This document shows, one piece after another, positions 35,484 through 44,278 of a stretch of 64,000 nt of DNA. Both the position numbers and the translations under genes were made by a program. Numbering within the stretch: the stretch's first letter is position 1; each line of letters begins with the position of its first letter. The stretch is from Acetobacter ascendens. Lineage in GTDB: Bacteria > Pseudomonadota > Alphaproteobacteria > Acetobacterales > Acetobacteraceae. Location: NCBI RefSeq assembly GCF_001766235.1, contig NZ_CP015164.1, positions 2,766,001 through 2,830,000 on the forward strand, written 5' to 3'. The notes beneath the pieces were generated by a model. It ran no database searches and was not told the DNA's origin. It saw only the letters and a list, made by a program, of their open reading frames with translations.

Positions 35484-36436
35484 GGGCGGCGTCCCATCAG
35501 CAGAAGTTGCGGGTTACGTTCCACATCGCTGGCGAAGCCACGTAGGGAGGCCGCAGCAGCAGCAATATCCCGCAATGAGGCATCCAGATTTGCTCGGTCG
35601 ATAGAACGTGGTGAAAGGATATCCTGCAAGGAATCTAGAGTTTTTGTAGCAGAGGCTAATGTTGCGTGCAGATCCTTGCCACGTGCATCAAGCTGCGTAT
35701 TTCCAGTATCCATCAGCTTGTCCATTTTCAGGAGTGTTACGTCCAGCTTGGCCTGTAGGTCTTTAATGGCATCTGTTGCAGCCTGCACTGTTTCGTGGGA
35801 ACGGTCAGCCGTTTCCTTCACGCTGGAAATCAGTGGAGGCAGATCATCACGTAGGTGATCGCTCAAGGATGTAATGGACAGCAGAGCCAGATCTGCATGG
35901 TGGCTGATATCCTTGATAGGAATCTGGCCGATCGTGTCCTTCAGCTTTTCCATAGTGGAAAGACGCACAGGAATTTCCGGCAGATCGGTAATGCGTGGGT
36001 GCAGAACGGGTGTAACGGATTTATCAAAATCCAGTTCAATATTGGATTGGCCCGTAACAAAGCTTTGCAGGTTCAGTTCAGCGCGGAGTCCGTTGCTGAT
36101 CATTTCCTGAATGCTCACTTTTGTGCCCCCCGGCACATCCCGCACTACATGAATCTGATCTGGCTCCAGCGTGAGCACAACAGGAATGTAAGCCTTACGG
36201 TCCTGCGGATCAAAACGCAGCGTAATGTTTTTAACTGTTCCAACCTTAACGCCGCGGAAGTTTACGGGCGCACCCACAGAAAGGCCGGTGATGGAGTTCT
36301 GGAACACAACGGCAGCTTCCCGCGAGGGGGTGAAAAAGCGCATGTGCCCAAAAGCCATGATAATGAACAGGCCCAGCAAGCCGCCAAGGATCACAAACGC
36401 GCCGATCAGAGTTTTCCGGTTTGTGCTTTGAGACAT
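35480..36436 (-). CDS. MCE-family lipid transport protein (MlaD-like)
   Basis: A substrate-binding MCE protein of an ABC lipid transporter, anchored in the inner membrane and facing the periplasm. The 318 residues have one N-terminal helix (LIGAFVILGGLLGLFIIMAF) and a single MCE domain (VVFQNSITGLSVGAPVNFRG onward). A long helical C-terminal region rich in Asp, Leu and Thr probably forms a tube. The single MCE domain plus long helix is the MlaD/alphaproteobacterial type. It is 5 bases from the ATPase gene and overlaps the lipoprotein gene. Confidence 0.9.
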   Translation of the reverse strand: MSQSTNRKTLIGAFVILGGLLGLFIIMAFGHMRFFTPSREAAVVFQNSITGLSVGAPVNFRGVKVGTVKNITLRFDPQDRKAYIPVVLTLEPDQIHVVRDVPGGTKVSIQEMISNGLRAELNLQSFVTGQSNIELDFDKSVTPVLHPRITDLPEIPVRLSTMEKLKDTIGQIPIKDISHHADLALLSITSLSDHLRDDLPPLISSVKETADRSHETVQAATDAIKDLQAKLDVTLLKMDKLMDTGNTQLDARGKDLHATLASATKTLDSLQDILSPRSIDRANLDASLRDIAAAAASLRGFASDVERNPQLLLMGRRP

Positions 36437-36441
36437 GCCGT

Positions 36442-37227
36442 TCAGCCTTCTGTCTTGTCTGCGGAGGGAATAGAGGCAGATCGGTTCATAAACGCCGTTA
36501 CCTCAGGAATCTTGCAGGTATCGTGCAATGCGCGCGGTGAACCATGCGCAATGGGTGTGTGTGTTTTGGCATCCAAAAAGATGCCATCGTCTGCAATAGC
36601 GAACAGGCTGGGCAGTTCATGGCTGACAATCATAATGGTTGCCCCCAGCCCATCCCGTAATGTCAGGATCAGATCATCCAGCCGGGCAGACGTAATGGGG
36701 TCTAGTCCTGCGGAAGGTTCGTCAAAAAACAGAATGTCGGGTTCCAGAGCAATGGCGCGTGCAAGCCCCGCGCGTTTGCGCATACCGCCGGAGATTTCGG
36801 AAGGAAACAGATCAATTGCCTGTTCCATCCCAACAAATCCGAGTTTCAATTCCACTAGGCGCCGAATGGTATCAGGCTTGAGCGTAGTGAACATTTCTAG
36901 CGGCAGGGCTACATTTTCCCCTACCGTCATAGAACTCCATAAAGCGCCGCTTTGAAACAGCACACCGTAACGGTGATTGATATCCGTGCGGCGAGAATCG
37001 GATTGCGCCCAATAATCTTCTCCATCTACCAGAATCTGCCCGGCGGTTGGTCGCAGCAGCCCGATCATGCTTTTGAGCAAAGTACTCTTGCCGCAGCCAG
37101 AACCACCCATAATGGCAAAGATGGAGCCACGCTTCAGATCAAAGGAAACATTTTGCTGAATGACCTTGGGGCCGAACGATAACTGTAAATCGCGAACGGA
37201 AATAAGGGTTTCTGCGTCAGACATCAT
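36442..37227 (-). CDS. ABC transporter ATP-binding protein (MlaF-like)
   Basis: The cytosolic ATPase that drives the MlaE-like permease. In 261 residues it shows Walker A GGSGCGKSTLL, the family signature EISGGMRKRAGLARA and Walker B ILFFDEPSAGLDPI. The MRKR after SGG is characteristic of MlaF-type ATPases. Its start overlaps the stop of the permease gene by one base, so the proteins are made together. Confidence 0.92.
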   Translation of the reverse strand: MMSDAETLISVRDLQLSFGPKVIQQNVSFDLKRGSIFAIMGGSGCGKSTLLKSMIGLLRPTAGQILVDGEDYWAQSDSRRTDINHRYGVLFQSGALWSSMTVGENVALPLEMFTTLKPDTIRRLVELKLGFVGMEQAIDLFPSEISGGMRKRAGLARAIALEPDILFFDEPSAGLDPITSARLDDLILTLRDGLGATIMIVSHELPSLFAIADDGIFLDAKTHTPIAHGSPRALHDTCKIPEVTAFMNRSASIPSADKTEG

Positions 37228-38384
37228 CAGATTCCAAGCGCGTTGGCTATCACGGCAAAAATGGCATCCATGGCAATAATGCCCACAATGCCAATAACCA
37301 CGGCGCGTGTGGCGGCAATGCCCACATCAGCCGCACTGCGTCCGGCTTTTAGCCCTACGCGACAAGCCGCCAGCGCAATAAAGCTGGCGAAGAAGAAGGA
37401 TTTGATAAATCCGAAGATAAATTCCTTCAGCTCCACGCCATCAAAGGTGGATATCCAATAGCCGATGGGGGAAACATCCATCATGCTCATGGAAACGGCA
37501 AATCCGCCAAAAATCGCAACAATGGTGCCATACAGATAGAGCAATGGCATCATGAGTGCGAGAGACAGGATGGATGGCAGCAGAATGTAACTGGAGATAG
37601 GGATACCAAACACCTGGAGAGCATCAATTTCTTCGTTGCCCAGCATGGTGGAGATGCGGGCTGCATAAGCGCCGCCGGTTCGACCCGCCATGATAATGGC
37701 TGTCATGATAGCCGAAATTTCACGCGCGCAGGCAATGCCTACCAAGTCTGTAACGTAAATTTCTGCGGCAAACTTCCGTAGTTCTACCAGCCCGACAAAA
37801 GCCAGAATGGCACCTACAAGAAAATTGACGATGCCAACAATAAGTAAGGCATCGGGCCCGGCATTCCAGATATCCAGCAACAGGTCTTTCATGCGCATGG
37901 CGCTTTTGCCACGCACAGCCTGTGCAGCACCTTTGGCGGTATCTAATGCCAGTTCACTTACTGTGCCTGTTTCGGTTAACCCATTCAGGGTTATGTCACC
38001 CACTCGCGCAAAAATACCTTCGTTATTGCGCGGAGGTTGTGCCGGTTCGGCGGGTGCATCGGGTAAAAGGGCTAGAAGCCTTTGCGCGGAGGCCGGAAGG
38101 CCTTGCTCATCAAAATGAAGCTGCGCCTTGCTGGCGGCCTGTTTGACATCCCACAAAAAAGCAACAAAAGCCGAATCCCAGCTTTTCAAACCGGTTGCAT
38201 CAATGTGGAGAGTATGGCCGGGTTCTACGGGCAGTTTATCTTGCGGAAAGGGCGTTGTGCCCCCTGCCTGAACTGTCCAAGCTCCTTCAACATTCAAGCA
38301 TACACCATCTGCCGTGTTCTGAAGAGACCACGAAGGAGTGTCGGTAGCCTTGGGAAGACCGGAAGAGGGAGATTGATCAGCCAT
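37227..38384 (-). CDS. MlaE-family permease with N-terminal STAS-like domain
   Basis: The inner-membrane permease of a phospholipid or hopanoid transporter. The C-terminal 250 residues are a typical MlaE domain: five or six helices, with AREISAIMTAIIMAGRTGGAYAA-type residues and LGNEEIDALQVFGI. The first 110 or so residues (VCLNVEGAWTVQAGG, LHIDATGLKSWDSAFVAFLW) have the pattern of a STAS domain. In E. coli the STAS protein, MlaB, is separate. Here the two are one 385-residue chain, an arrangement known in other proteobacteria. First gene of the four-gene unit. Confidence 0.9.
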   Translation of the reverse strand: MADQSPSSGLPKATDTPSWSLQNTADGVCLNVEGAWTVQAGGTTPFPQDKLPVEPGHTLHIDATGLKSWDSAFVAFLWDVKQAASKAQLHFDEQGLPASAQRLLALLPDAPAEPAQPPRNNEGIFARVGDITLNGLTETGTVSELALDTAKGAAQAVRGKSAMRMKDLLLDIWNAGPDALLIVGIVNFLVGAILAFVGLVELRKFAAEIYVTDLVGIACAREISAIMTAIIMAGRTGGAYAARISTMLGNEEIDALQVFGIPISSYILLPSILSLALMMPLLYLYGTIVAIFGGFAVSMSMMDVSPIGYWISTFDGVELKEFIFGFIKSFFFASFIALAACRVGLKAGRSAADVGIAATRAVVIGIVGIIAMDAIFAVIANALGI

Positions 38385-38686
38385 AATTTGGTGGCGACAT
38401 TACGGCACGGGCAAGCCTATGACCAGTCCCCTTAATTCATACATGATAGAAGTGGTAAACCTTGGGTTTGCCTTGGTTTAAGATCAATAACTTGGCTGAC
38501 AGTCCGTTTTAACAGGACAGCGTTGCGCCTGATGGCAGCATTGCATGGCATACCAGCCTTCGGCTACATGCAGCGCCAGATGGGGTACACACTCCATTAC
38601 CAAGTGTTGTACTAACGCAAAAACCTTCTGGCTGAGCCGTTCATGGCTGCTGCATGGTATTTGATGAATCGCATACGGGAGTTTTC
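38385..38686. other. 302-base divergent spacer
   Basis: The region between the Mla-type operon (minus) and truB (plus). It must hold promoters for both, but I see no convincing -35/-10 pair. The only coding candidate is a 37-residue cysteine-rich ORF on the minus strand, listed separately. Confidence 0.6.
38484..38597 (-). CDS. Possible small cysteine-rich ORF in the divergent spacer
   Basis: A 37-codon ORF on the minus strand inside the spacer between the Mla-type operon and truB. The peptide contains HVAEGWYAMQCCHQAQRCPV and a further Cys close to the end, giving CC and CPVKTDC pairs that could bind a metal. There is no ribosome binding site, and the frame is open further upstream without an ATG. 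It may be a remnant or chance; I recognise no family. Confidence 0.25.
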   Translation of the reverse strand: MECVPHLALHVAEGWYAMQCCHQAQRCPVKTDCQPSY

Positions 38687-39604
38687 ATGCGACGCAGACG
38701 TGGGCGGCCACTTAACGGCTGGCTTATAGTAGACAAGCCTTCCGGCATGACATCAACTCAGGTGGTGGGGCGCGCCAAACGGCTGTTTGATGCGCAAAAG
38801 GTAGGGCACGGCGGTACGTTGGACCCGTTGGCAACGGGGTTGTTGCCATTGGCTTTTGGTGCAGCCACAAAAACTGTACCTTATGTAATGGATGGAACGA
38901 AGGTGTACCGCTTTACCCTTAAAATGGGTGAAGCGCGTGATAGCGATGATGCCGATGGCAATGTGATTGGTACATCTGACGTGCGTCCTTCTGATGAAGA
39001 ACTGCGGGCTGCCTTGCCAGCGCTTACAGGCGATATCATGCAGGTGCCTCCCGTTTTTTCTGCTCTGAAAGTGGGGGGGGAGCGTTCCTACGATATGGCG
39101 CGGGAAGGGCGTCCGCCAGAATTGCCGCCGCGGCCTGCACGGGTGGATCGGTTTGAGCTGATAGAGCGGCCAGATCGGGATACCGCAGTGTTTGAAGTCG
39201 AATCCGGTAAAGGTGTTTACATGCGTGCGTTAGCGCGTGATGTGGCGCTGGCGTGCGGAACTGTGGGCCATATTACTGTGCTGCGCCGCCTGCGCGTGGG
39301 GCCTTTTACAGAAGCCGATGCGATTGTGCTGGACAAAATCACCCCAAACGACGACAACGCCCATGTTTCACCGGAACTTCTGCGTCCGGTCTCGACCGCG
39401 CTGGCCGACATCCCGGCGCTGGCCTTGACACAGGATGAAGCAGTTCTGCTACGGCACGGGCAAGCTCTCGGCCTTGTTGATCTGATGGGGCGTATCCCAC
39501 GGACCGCCGAGGATGGGGGCGTTGTGCGTGTTATGGACGGTGAGCACGTGCTGGGTATTGGCCGTTTGGAAGACGGATGGCTGAAGCCGGTACGGATTCT
39601 CTAA
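38687..39604 (+). CDS. truB: tRNA pseudouridine-55 synthase
   Basis: Makes pseudouridine-55 in the T loop of tRNAs. The 305-residue protein starts MRRRRGRPLNGWLIVDKPSG and has the catalytic Asp46 in GGTLDPLATG. It also has the conserved YRFTLKMGEARDSDD and the GVYMRALARDVA motif of the family. The chosen ATG follows ACGGGAG at 5 bases. The frame is open 11 codons upstream, but with no ribosome binding site. rpsO follows at 31 bases, the conserved truB-rpsO-pnp order. Confidence 0.95.
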   Translation: MRRRRGRPLNGWLIVDKPSGMTSTQVVGRAKRLFDAQKVGHGGTLDPLATGLLPLAFGAATKTVPYVMDGTKVYRFTLKMGEARDSDDADGNVIGTSDVRPSDEELRAALPALTGDIMQVPPVFSALKVGGERSYDMAREGRPPELPPRPARVDRFELIERPDRDTAVFEVESGKGVYMRALARDVALACGTVGHITVLRRLRVGPFTEADAIVLDKITPNDDNAHVSPELLRPVSTALADIPALALTQDEAVLLRHGQALGLVDLMGRIPRTAEDGGVVRVMDGEHVLGIGRLEDGWLKPVRIL

Positions 39605-39635
39605 AACCTGATATGTTTTTTGATGGAGACATGTG

Positions 39636-39905
39636 ATGTCGATTACTGCTGAACGCCGCACGCAAGTTATTGCTGAATACCAGACTGCACCGGGTGATAC
39701 GGGCTCCCCGGAAGTGCAGGTGGCGATCCTGACCGAACGGATTAACAACCTGACCGAACATCTGAAGACCCACGCGAAGGACTTCCATTCTCGCCGTGGT
39801 CTGCTGATTCTCGTTGGTCGCCGCCGCAGCATGCTGGACTACCTGAAGGGCAAGAGCCAGACGCGTTATGAAACGCTGATTGGCCGCTTGGGCCTGCGCC
39901 GCTAA
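39636..39905 (+). CDS. rpsO: Ribosomal protein S15
   Basis: A small-subunit protein that binds the 16S rRNA three-way junction and bridges to the 50S subunit. It has 89 residues with the family-typical [17 protein letters not shown] and [18 protein letters not shown]. The ATG follows TGGAGAC; a GTG one codon earlier is less likely. A long hairpin follows the stop, before pnp. Confidence 0.97.
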   Translation: MSITAERRTQVIAEYQTAPGDTGSPEVQVAILTERINNLTEHLKTHAKDFHSRRGLLILVGRRRSMLDYLKGKSQTRYETLIGRLGLRR

Positions 39906-39916
39906 AAACGGCTTAA

Positions 39917-39962
39917 CGAACGGGAAGAGGTGTTGTGTATACATGATCTCTCTTCCCGTTCG
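39917..39962 (+). promoter_or_regulatory. Long hairpin between rpsO and pnp
   Basis: A perfect 13-bp stem (CGAACGGGAAGAG with its complement) with a 20-base loop, 12 bases after rpsO. There is no full T-run after it (AATTTTCG). In E. coli a hairpin at this place is cut by RNase III and lets PNPase control its own mRNA; a similar role is likely here. It may also protect the rpsO 3' end or partly terminate transcription. Confidence 0.7.
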
Positions 39963-40182
39963 GAATTTTCGCTAGCACTTGTTTGCTGGCGTCACCATAT
40001 TGGATATAGCCACAGGTTTTACATCAGGGCGTTTCGTGCCCGGTAAGCCACGGCGTTTCCGACCACATGGCGCCTGGGAGGTTTGTTCCGCCAGTCACCA
40101 TGCCGTCCGAGGCGCTGTCCGCCCAGCCGGTCTGTCCTGTTGTTCTGTGGCTCTGAAGTGAAATAGAACAGAGGCTTACAGA

Positions 40183-42333
40183 ATGTTTAACTACTTCCGT
40201 AAAGAGATTGAATGGGGCGGCCGCCCACTGATTTTGGAGACCGGCAAGGTTGCCCGTCAGGCTGATGGCGCTGTTATGGTCACCTACGGTGAAACCGTTG
40301 TGCTGTGCACCGCCGTTGGCGCTAAGGACGTAAAGCCGGGTCAGGATTTCTTCCCGCTGACAGTGAACTATCAGGAAAAAGCCTACGCAGCAGGCAAGAT
40401 TCCCGGTGGTTTCTTTAAGCGTGAAGGTCGTCCTTCTGAAAACGAAACACTGGTTTCCCGCCTGATCGACCGTCCGCTGCGTCCGCTGTTCCCAGAAGGG
40501 TTCCGCAACGAAGTGCAGGTGATTGCAACCGTGCTGACGCACGATATGGAAAATGATCCTTCCATTCCTGCGCTGATTGGCTGTTCTGCAGCTCTTACCC
40601 TGTCTGGTATTCCGTTCTTTGGCCCCGTTGGCGCTGCCCGCGTTGGTTTTAAGGATGGTGCATTCATCCTGAACCCCACGCAGGAACAGATTAAAGAATC
40701 AGATCTGGAACTGGTTGTGGCTGGCACGACTGAAGGCGTGCTGATGGTGGAATCCGAAGCTTCAGAACTTTCTGAAGAAGTGATGCTGGATGCCGTAACG
40801 TTCGGTCATACAGCGTTCCAGCCGGTTCTGGACGCCATTATCTCCCTGGCAGAACATGCAGCCAAGGAACCTTGGGCACTGGCAGAGCCAACCAAGGAAG
40901 AAATCCAACTGCGCAAGCAGGTGGAAAAAGCAGGCCGCAAGTTGATTGCTGATGCTTACAAGGAAAAGCAGAAACAGGCCCGCTACGAAAAGCTGAAAGC
41001 AGCGCGTGAAGCGATTGTTGAAAAGCTGACATCTGATGAACTGGACGTTGCAGCCGCCAAGCCGATGATCAAGGATCTGGAAGCTGATGTGGTGCGGTCT
41101 TCCGTTCTGAAAACCGGCAAGCGTATTGATGGTCGTGATCTGGTAACTGTTCGTCCGATCGTGCCGGAAGTGGGCATTCTGCCGCGCGTGCATGGGTCTT
41201 CTCTGTTCACCCGTGGTGAAACACAGGCGCTGGTTGTGACCACGCTTGGCACCGGGCAGGACGAACAGGTTATTGATGCGCTGGAAGGTGAATATCGCAC
41301 CAACTTCATGCTGCATTATAACTTCCCGCCCTTCTCTGTGGGTGAATGTGGGCGTATCGGTTCTCCGGGCCGTCGTGAGATCGGGCATGGCAAGCTGGCA
41401 TGGCGCGCTATTCACCCGCTGATGCCTTCCCGTAAGGAATTCCCATATACAGTGCGTGTGGTTTCCGAAATTACGGAAAGCAACGGGTCTTCTTCCATGG
41501 CAACCGTGTGTGGTGGCTCTCTGGCTCTGATGGATGCTGGTGTGCCGCTGAAGCGTCCGGTTGCTGGTATTGCCATGGGCCTGATCAAGGAAGGCGATGA
41601 TTTCGCTGTTCTGTCCGATATCCTTGGCGATGAAGATCACCTTGGGGATATGGACTTCAAGGTGGCGGGCACCGAGCAAGGTGTGACAGCCCTACAGATG
41701 GACATTAAGATTACCTCCATCACGCCGGAAATCATGAAGATTGCTCTGGGTCAGGCACGTGATGGCCGGATGCACATTCTGGGTGAAATGAGCAAAGCGC
41801 TGACAGAAACACGCACCAACGTGTCTTCTACAGCGCCGAAAATCACCACCATGAAGGTGCCCCGGGAAAAGATCCGTGATGTGATCGGTTCTGGCGGTAA
41901 AGTGATCCGCGAAATCGTGGAATATTCTGGCGCGAAGGTTGATATTGGGGATGACGGCACAATTACCATTGCCGCAGCTTCTGATGATCAGGCACAGAAG
42001 GCCATTGATCGGATCAACGGCATTGTAGCGGAGCCAGAACTGGGCCGCATTTATGATGGTAAGGTTGTTAAAACTGCCGATTTTGGTGCGTTTGTAAACT
42101 TCCTTGGTGCGCGTGATGGCTTAGTGCACATTTCCGAACTGGCGCAGGGTCGCGTTGGTAAAACCACAGATGTGGTGAAGGAAGGCGATACCGTGAAAGT
42201 TAAGGTCATTGGCTTTGATGATCGCGGTAAGGTTAAGCTGTCCATGCGTGTTGTTGATCAGAGCACGGGTGCGGATATCACGGAAACTGTGGGTGAAAAA
42301 CCCTCACGTGGCCCCCGTCGGGATGCTGAATAA
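40183..42333 (+). CDS. pnp: Polyribonucleotide nucleotidyltransferase (PNPase)
   Basis: A phosphate-dependent 3'-5' exoribonuclease, trimeric and a core of RNA decay. In 716 residues the two RNase PH domains come first, joined by the all-helical linker. A KH domain follows ([19 protein letters not shown]) and then an S1 domain ([17 protein letters not shown]). The length is normal. It lies 277 bases after rpsO, and that gap holds the hairpin and the leader. Confidence 0.97.
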   Translation: MFNYFRKEIEWGGRPLILETGKVARQADGAVMVTYGETVVLCTAVGAKDVKPGQDFFPLTVNYQEKAYAAGKIPGGFFKREGRPSENETLVSRLIDRPLRPLFPEGFRNEVQVIATVLTHDMENDPSIPALIGCSAALTLSGIPFFGPVGAARVGFKDGAFILNPTQEQIKESDLELVVAGTTEGVLMVESEASELSEEVMLDAVTFGHTAFQPVLDAIISLAEHAAKEPWALAEPTKEEIQLRKQVEKAGRKLIADAYKEKQKQARYEKLKAAREAIVEKLTSDELDVAAAKPMIKDLEADVVRSSVLKTGKRIDGRDLVTVRPIVPEVGILPRVHGSSLFTRGETQALVVTTLGTGQDEQVIDALEGEYRTNFMLHYNFPPFSVGECGRIGSPGRREIGHGKLAWRAIHPLMPSRKEFPYTVRVVSEITESNGSSSMATVCGGSLALMDAGVPLKRPVAGIAMGLIKEGDDFAVLSDILGDEDHLGDMDFKVAGTEQGVTALQMDIKITSITPEIMKIALGQARDGRMHILGEMSKALTETRTNVSSTAPKITTMKVPREKIRDVIGSGGKVIREIVEYSGAKVDIGDDGTITIAAASDDQAQKAIDRINGIVAEPELGRIYDGKVVKTADFGAFVNFLGARDGLVHISELAQGRVGKTTDVVKEGDTVKVKVIGFDDRGKVKLSMRVVDQSTGADITETVGEKPSRGPRRDAE

Positions 42334-42392
42334 GCATCCCTTTTCGGGTCACTTTCAACCATACGGATAGTTGCAGGAACGATAGGACGGTC

Positions 42393-43811
42393 ATGAAGGC
42401 GATCAATACGGTTCGCATGGGGGGTGTGGATATCCTGCCGCTGGTAGAAGGCGGTAAGGGGGTCTCTGTCTCCACAGGCGTATCGGCCGGGGCATGGGCT
42501 GCAGCAGGTGGCGCGGGCACGGTTTCTATCGTCAATGCAGATAGTTATGATGAAAATGGGCAGCCAGTTCCCCAGATCTATCACGGTCGTACGCGCCGTG
42601 AGCGGCATGAGGAACTGGTAGATTACGCCATTTGTGGCGGTATTACCCAAGCGCGTGTGGCGCATGAAATATCCGGCGGAAAAGGCCGGGTTCATGCCAA
42701 TATTTTGTGGGAAATGGGATCAGCCGAACGGGTGATTACCGGTGTGCTTGAAGGTGCGCCGGGCCTGATCCACGGTCTTACATGTGGCGCGGGTATGCCG
42801 TATCGGCTGTCTGAAATTGCGGCACGGTTTGGGGTGCATTATTACCCCATCGTGTCATCTGCACGTGCTTTCAATGCATTATGGAAGCGGGCTTACCATA
42901 AATCTGCCGATCTACTGGGTGGCGTAGTTTATGAAGATCCTTGGCGTGCAGGAGGGCATAACGGGCTTTCCAATACGGAAAATCCATTAAAGCCAGAAGA
43001 TCCTTACCCGCGTGTGGCGGCCTTGCGTAAACTTATGCGTGGGTTTGGGTTGGATAATACGCCCATTATCATGGCGGGTGGTGTATGGTGGCTGGAAGAA
43101 TGGGAAGATTGGATTGATAATCCAGAGCTTGGTCCCATTGTGTTCCAGTTTGGTACGCGCCCACTATTGACGAAAGAAAGCCCTATTCCGGAAGCATGGA
43201 AGCAGCGTTTACTGACCCTGAAAAAGGGTGATGTATACCTAAACCGCTTCTCTCCCACGGGCTTTTATTCTTCTGCGGTCAACAACAGTTTCTTGCAGGA
43301 ACTGCGTGAGCGTTCGGAACGGCAAGTTCCTTTTGCTATGGCGGCAGAAGAAGATCTGGTTGTGCCCTACGGCATTGGTGCGCGTAAGCGTGAAGTGTTT
43401 GTAAAAGCAGAAGATCTGCCACGTATTCAGCAGTGGGAACAGCAGGGCTTTACTGAAGCTCTTCGCACACAGGATTCTACTCTGATTTTTGTGACGCCAG
43501 ACAGAGCGCGCGAAATTCTGGCAGATCAGGCCGATTGTATGGGCTGTCTGTCTGAATGTCAGTTCTCTAACTGGAGCCAGCGTGGCCCCAAGTATTCCAC
43601 GGGTCATAAAGCAGACCCACGTTCTTTCTGTATTCAGAAAACGCTTCAGGCTGTGGCGCATGCCAGTGGCCCGGATGCGGCCCAGGTGTTGGATCATAAT
43701 CTGATGTTCGGTGGTACAAACGCTTGGCGCTTTGCGACCGATCCTTTTTACGCCAACGGGTTTGTGCCAACGGTGCAGCAGTTGGTGGATCGGATTATGA
43801 CTGGGCGCTAA
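42393..43811 (+). CDS. Nitronate-monooxygenase-like flavoprotein with cysteine-rich C-terminus
   Basis: An FMN-dependent TIM-barrel oxidoreductase of the nitronate monooxygenase / 2-nitropropane dioxygenase family. The family core is recognisable: ANILWEMGS, a GGHNGLSN phosphate/FMN segment and IIMAGGVWW. At 472 residues it is about 120 longer than the standard enzyme. The extra C-terminal part has a cysteine cluster (DCMGCLSECQFSNW near residue 381, then RSFCIQKT) that could hold an iron-sulfur cluster or zinc. This longer form occurs in alphaproteobacteria and its substrate is not known. It follows pnp by 60 bases and ends at a terminator. Confidence 0.82.
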   Translation: MKAINTVRMGGVDILPLVEGGKGVSVSTGVSAGAWAAAGGAGTVSIVNADSYDENGQPVPQIYHGRTRRERHEELVDYAICGGITQARVAHEISGGKGRVHANILWEMGSAERVITGVLEGAPGLIHGLTCGAGMPYRLSEIAARFGVHYYPIVSSARAFNALWKRAYHKSADLLGGVVYEDPWRAGGHNGLSNTENPLKPEDPYPRVAALRKLMRGFGLDNTPIIMAGGVWWLEEWEDWIDNPELGPIVFQFGTRPLLTKESPIPEAWKQRLLTLKKGDVYLNRFSPTGFYSSAVNNSFLQELRERSERQVPFAMAAEEDLVVPYGIGARKREVFVKAEDLPRIQQWEQQGFTEALRTQDSTLIFVTPDRAREILADQADCMGCLSECQFSNWSQRGPKYSTGHKADPRSFCIQKTLQAVAHASGPDAAQVLDHNLMFGGTNAWRFATDPFYANGFVPTVQQLVDRIMTGR

Positions 43812-43841
43812 ATCAGTCAGATGTAAATACTGGTTTCCAAG

Positions 43842-43876
43842 AAAAAGGCGGTTCCCATAGGGAGCCGCCTTTTTTC
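43842..43876. terminator. Intrinsic terminator
   Basis: GGCGGTTCCC pairs with GGGAGCCGCC (one G-T pair) around a short ATA loop, with As before and six Ts after. It ends the flavoprotein gene and can serve the small minus-strand gene that converges on it. Confidence 0.9.
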
Positions 43877-43898
43877 ATTAACCTATAAATGTTGGGGT

Positions 43899-44084
43899 TT
43901 ATCGCCCCATGCGGGAAAATTTTTTATCTGTTTCATACTGGTTGAGCGCATAAACAGACCAGATCGCTGCCGGTATCCAGCCAATAACAGTTATCTGCAA
44001 TATCAAGCAGATAATGCCCGAAAATGGGCGACCAATCGTAAAAAACTGAAACCACGGAAACAGTAATGCCAAAAGTAGGCGCAT
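43899..44084 (-). CDS. Pmp3/YqaE-type small membrane protein
   Basis: A 61-residue hydrophobic peptide with two membrane segments (LLALLFPWFQFF and ICLILQITVIGWIPAAIWSVYAL) and the Pmp3 pattern GWIPAxIWxxYAL. These proteins modulate membrane potential and cation tolerance in yeast and plants; the bacterial role is unclear. The ATG is preceded by AAGGAG. It is transcribed away from gyrA and its end faces a terminator. Confidence 0.85.
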   Translation of the reverse strand: MRLLLALLFPWFQFFTIGRPFSGIICLILQITVIGWIPAAIWSVYALNQYETDKKFSRMGR

Positions 44085-44278
44085 GGCTGGAACTCCTTAT
44101 AGTGTGCATCATGATGGGCACAGCCTTTTGCCCGAAGCAAGTCTACTATTTCCGCCGCTAGGTGGAGCGGATTTTGTGTGCTAGAAAATATTCTGCAAGT
44201 GCCGGGTAACCGGTGCAGAAGTGGATTTGGCACATGCTCCATAACCCGGAGCGTGCAGCATGACAGAGCGGATAAACC

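Noticed and set aside
40762..41679. 305-codon open frame on the minus strand inside pnp
   Set aside because: Shadow of a full-length PNPase; its His/Gln/Phe-rich composition is typical of antisense frames here.
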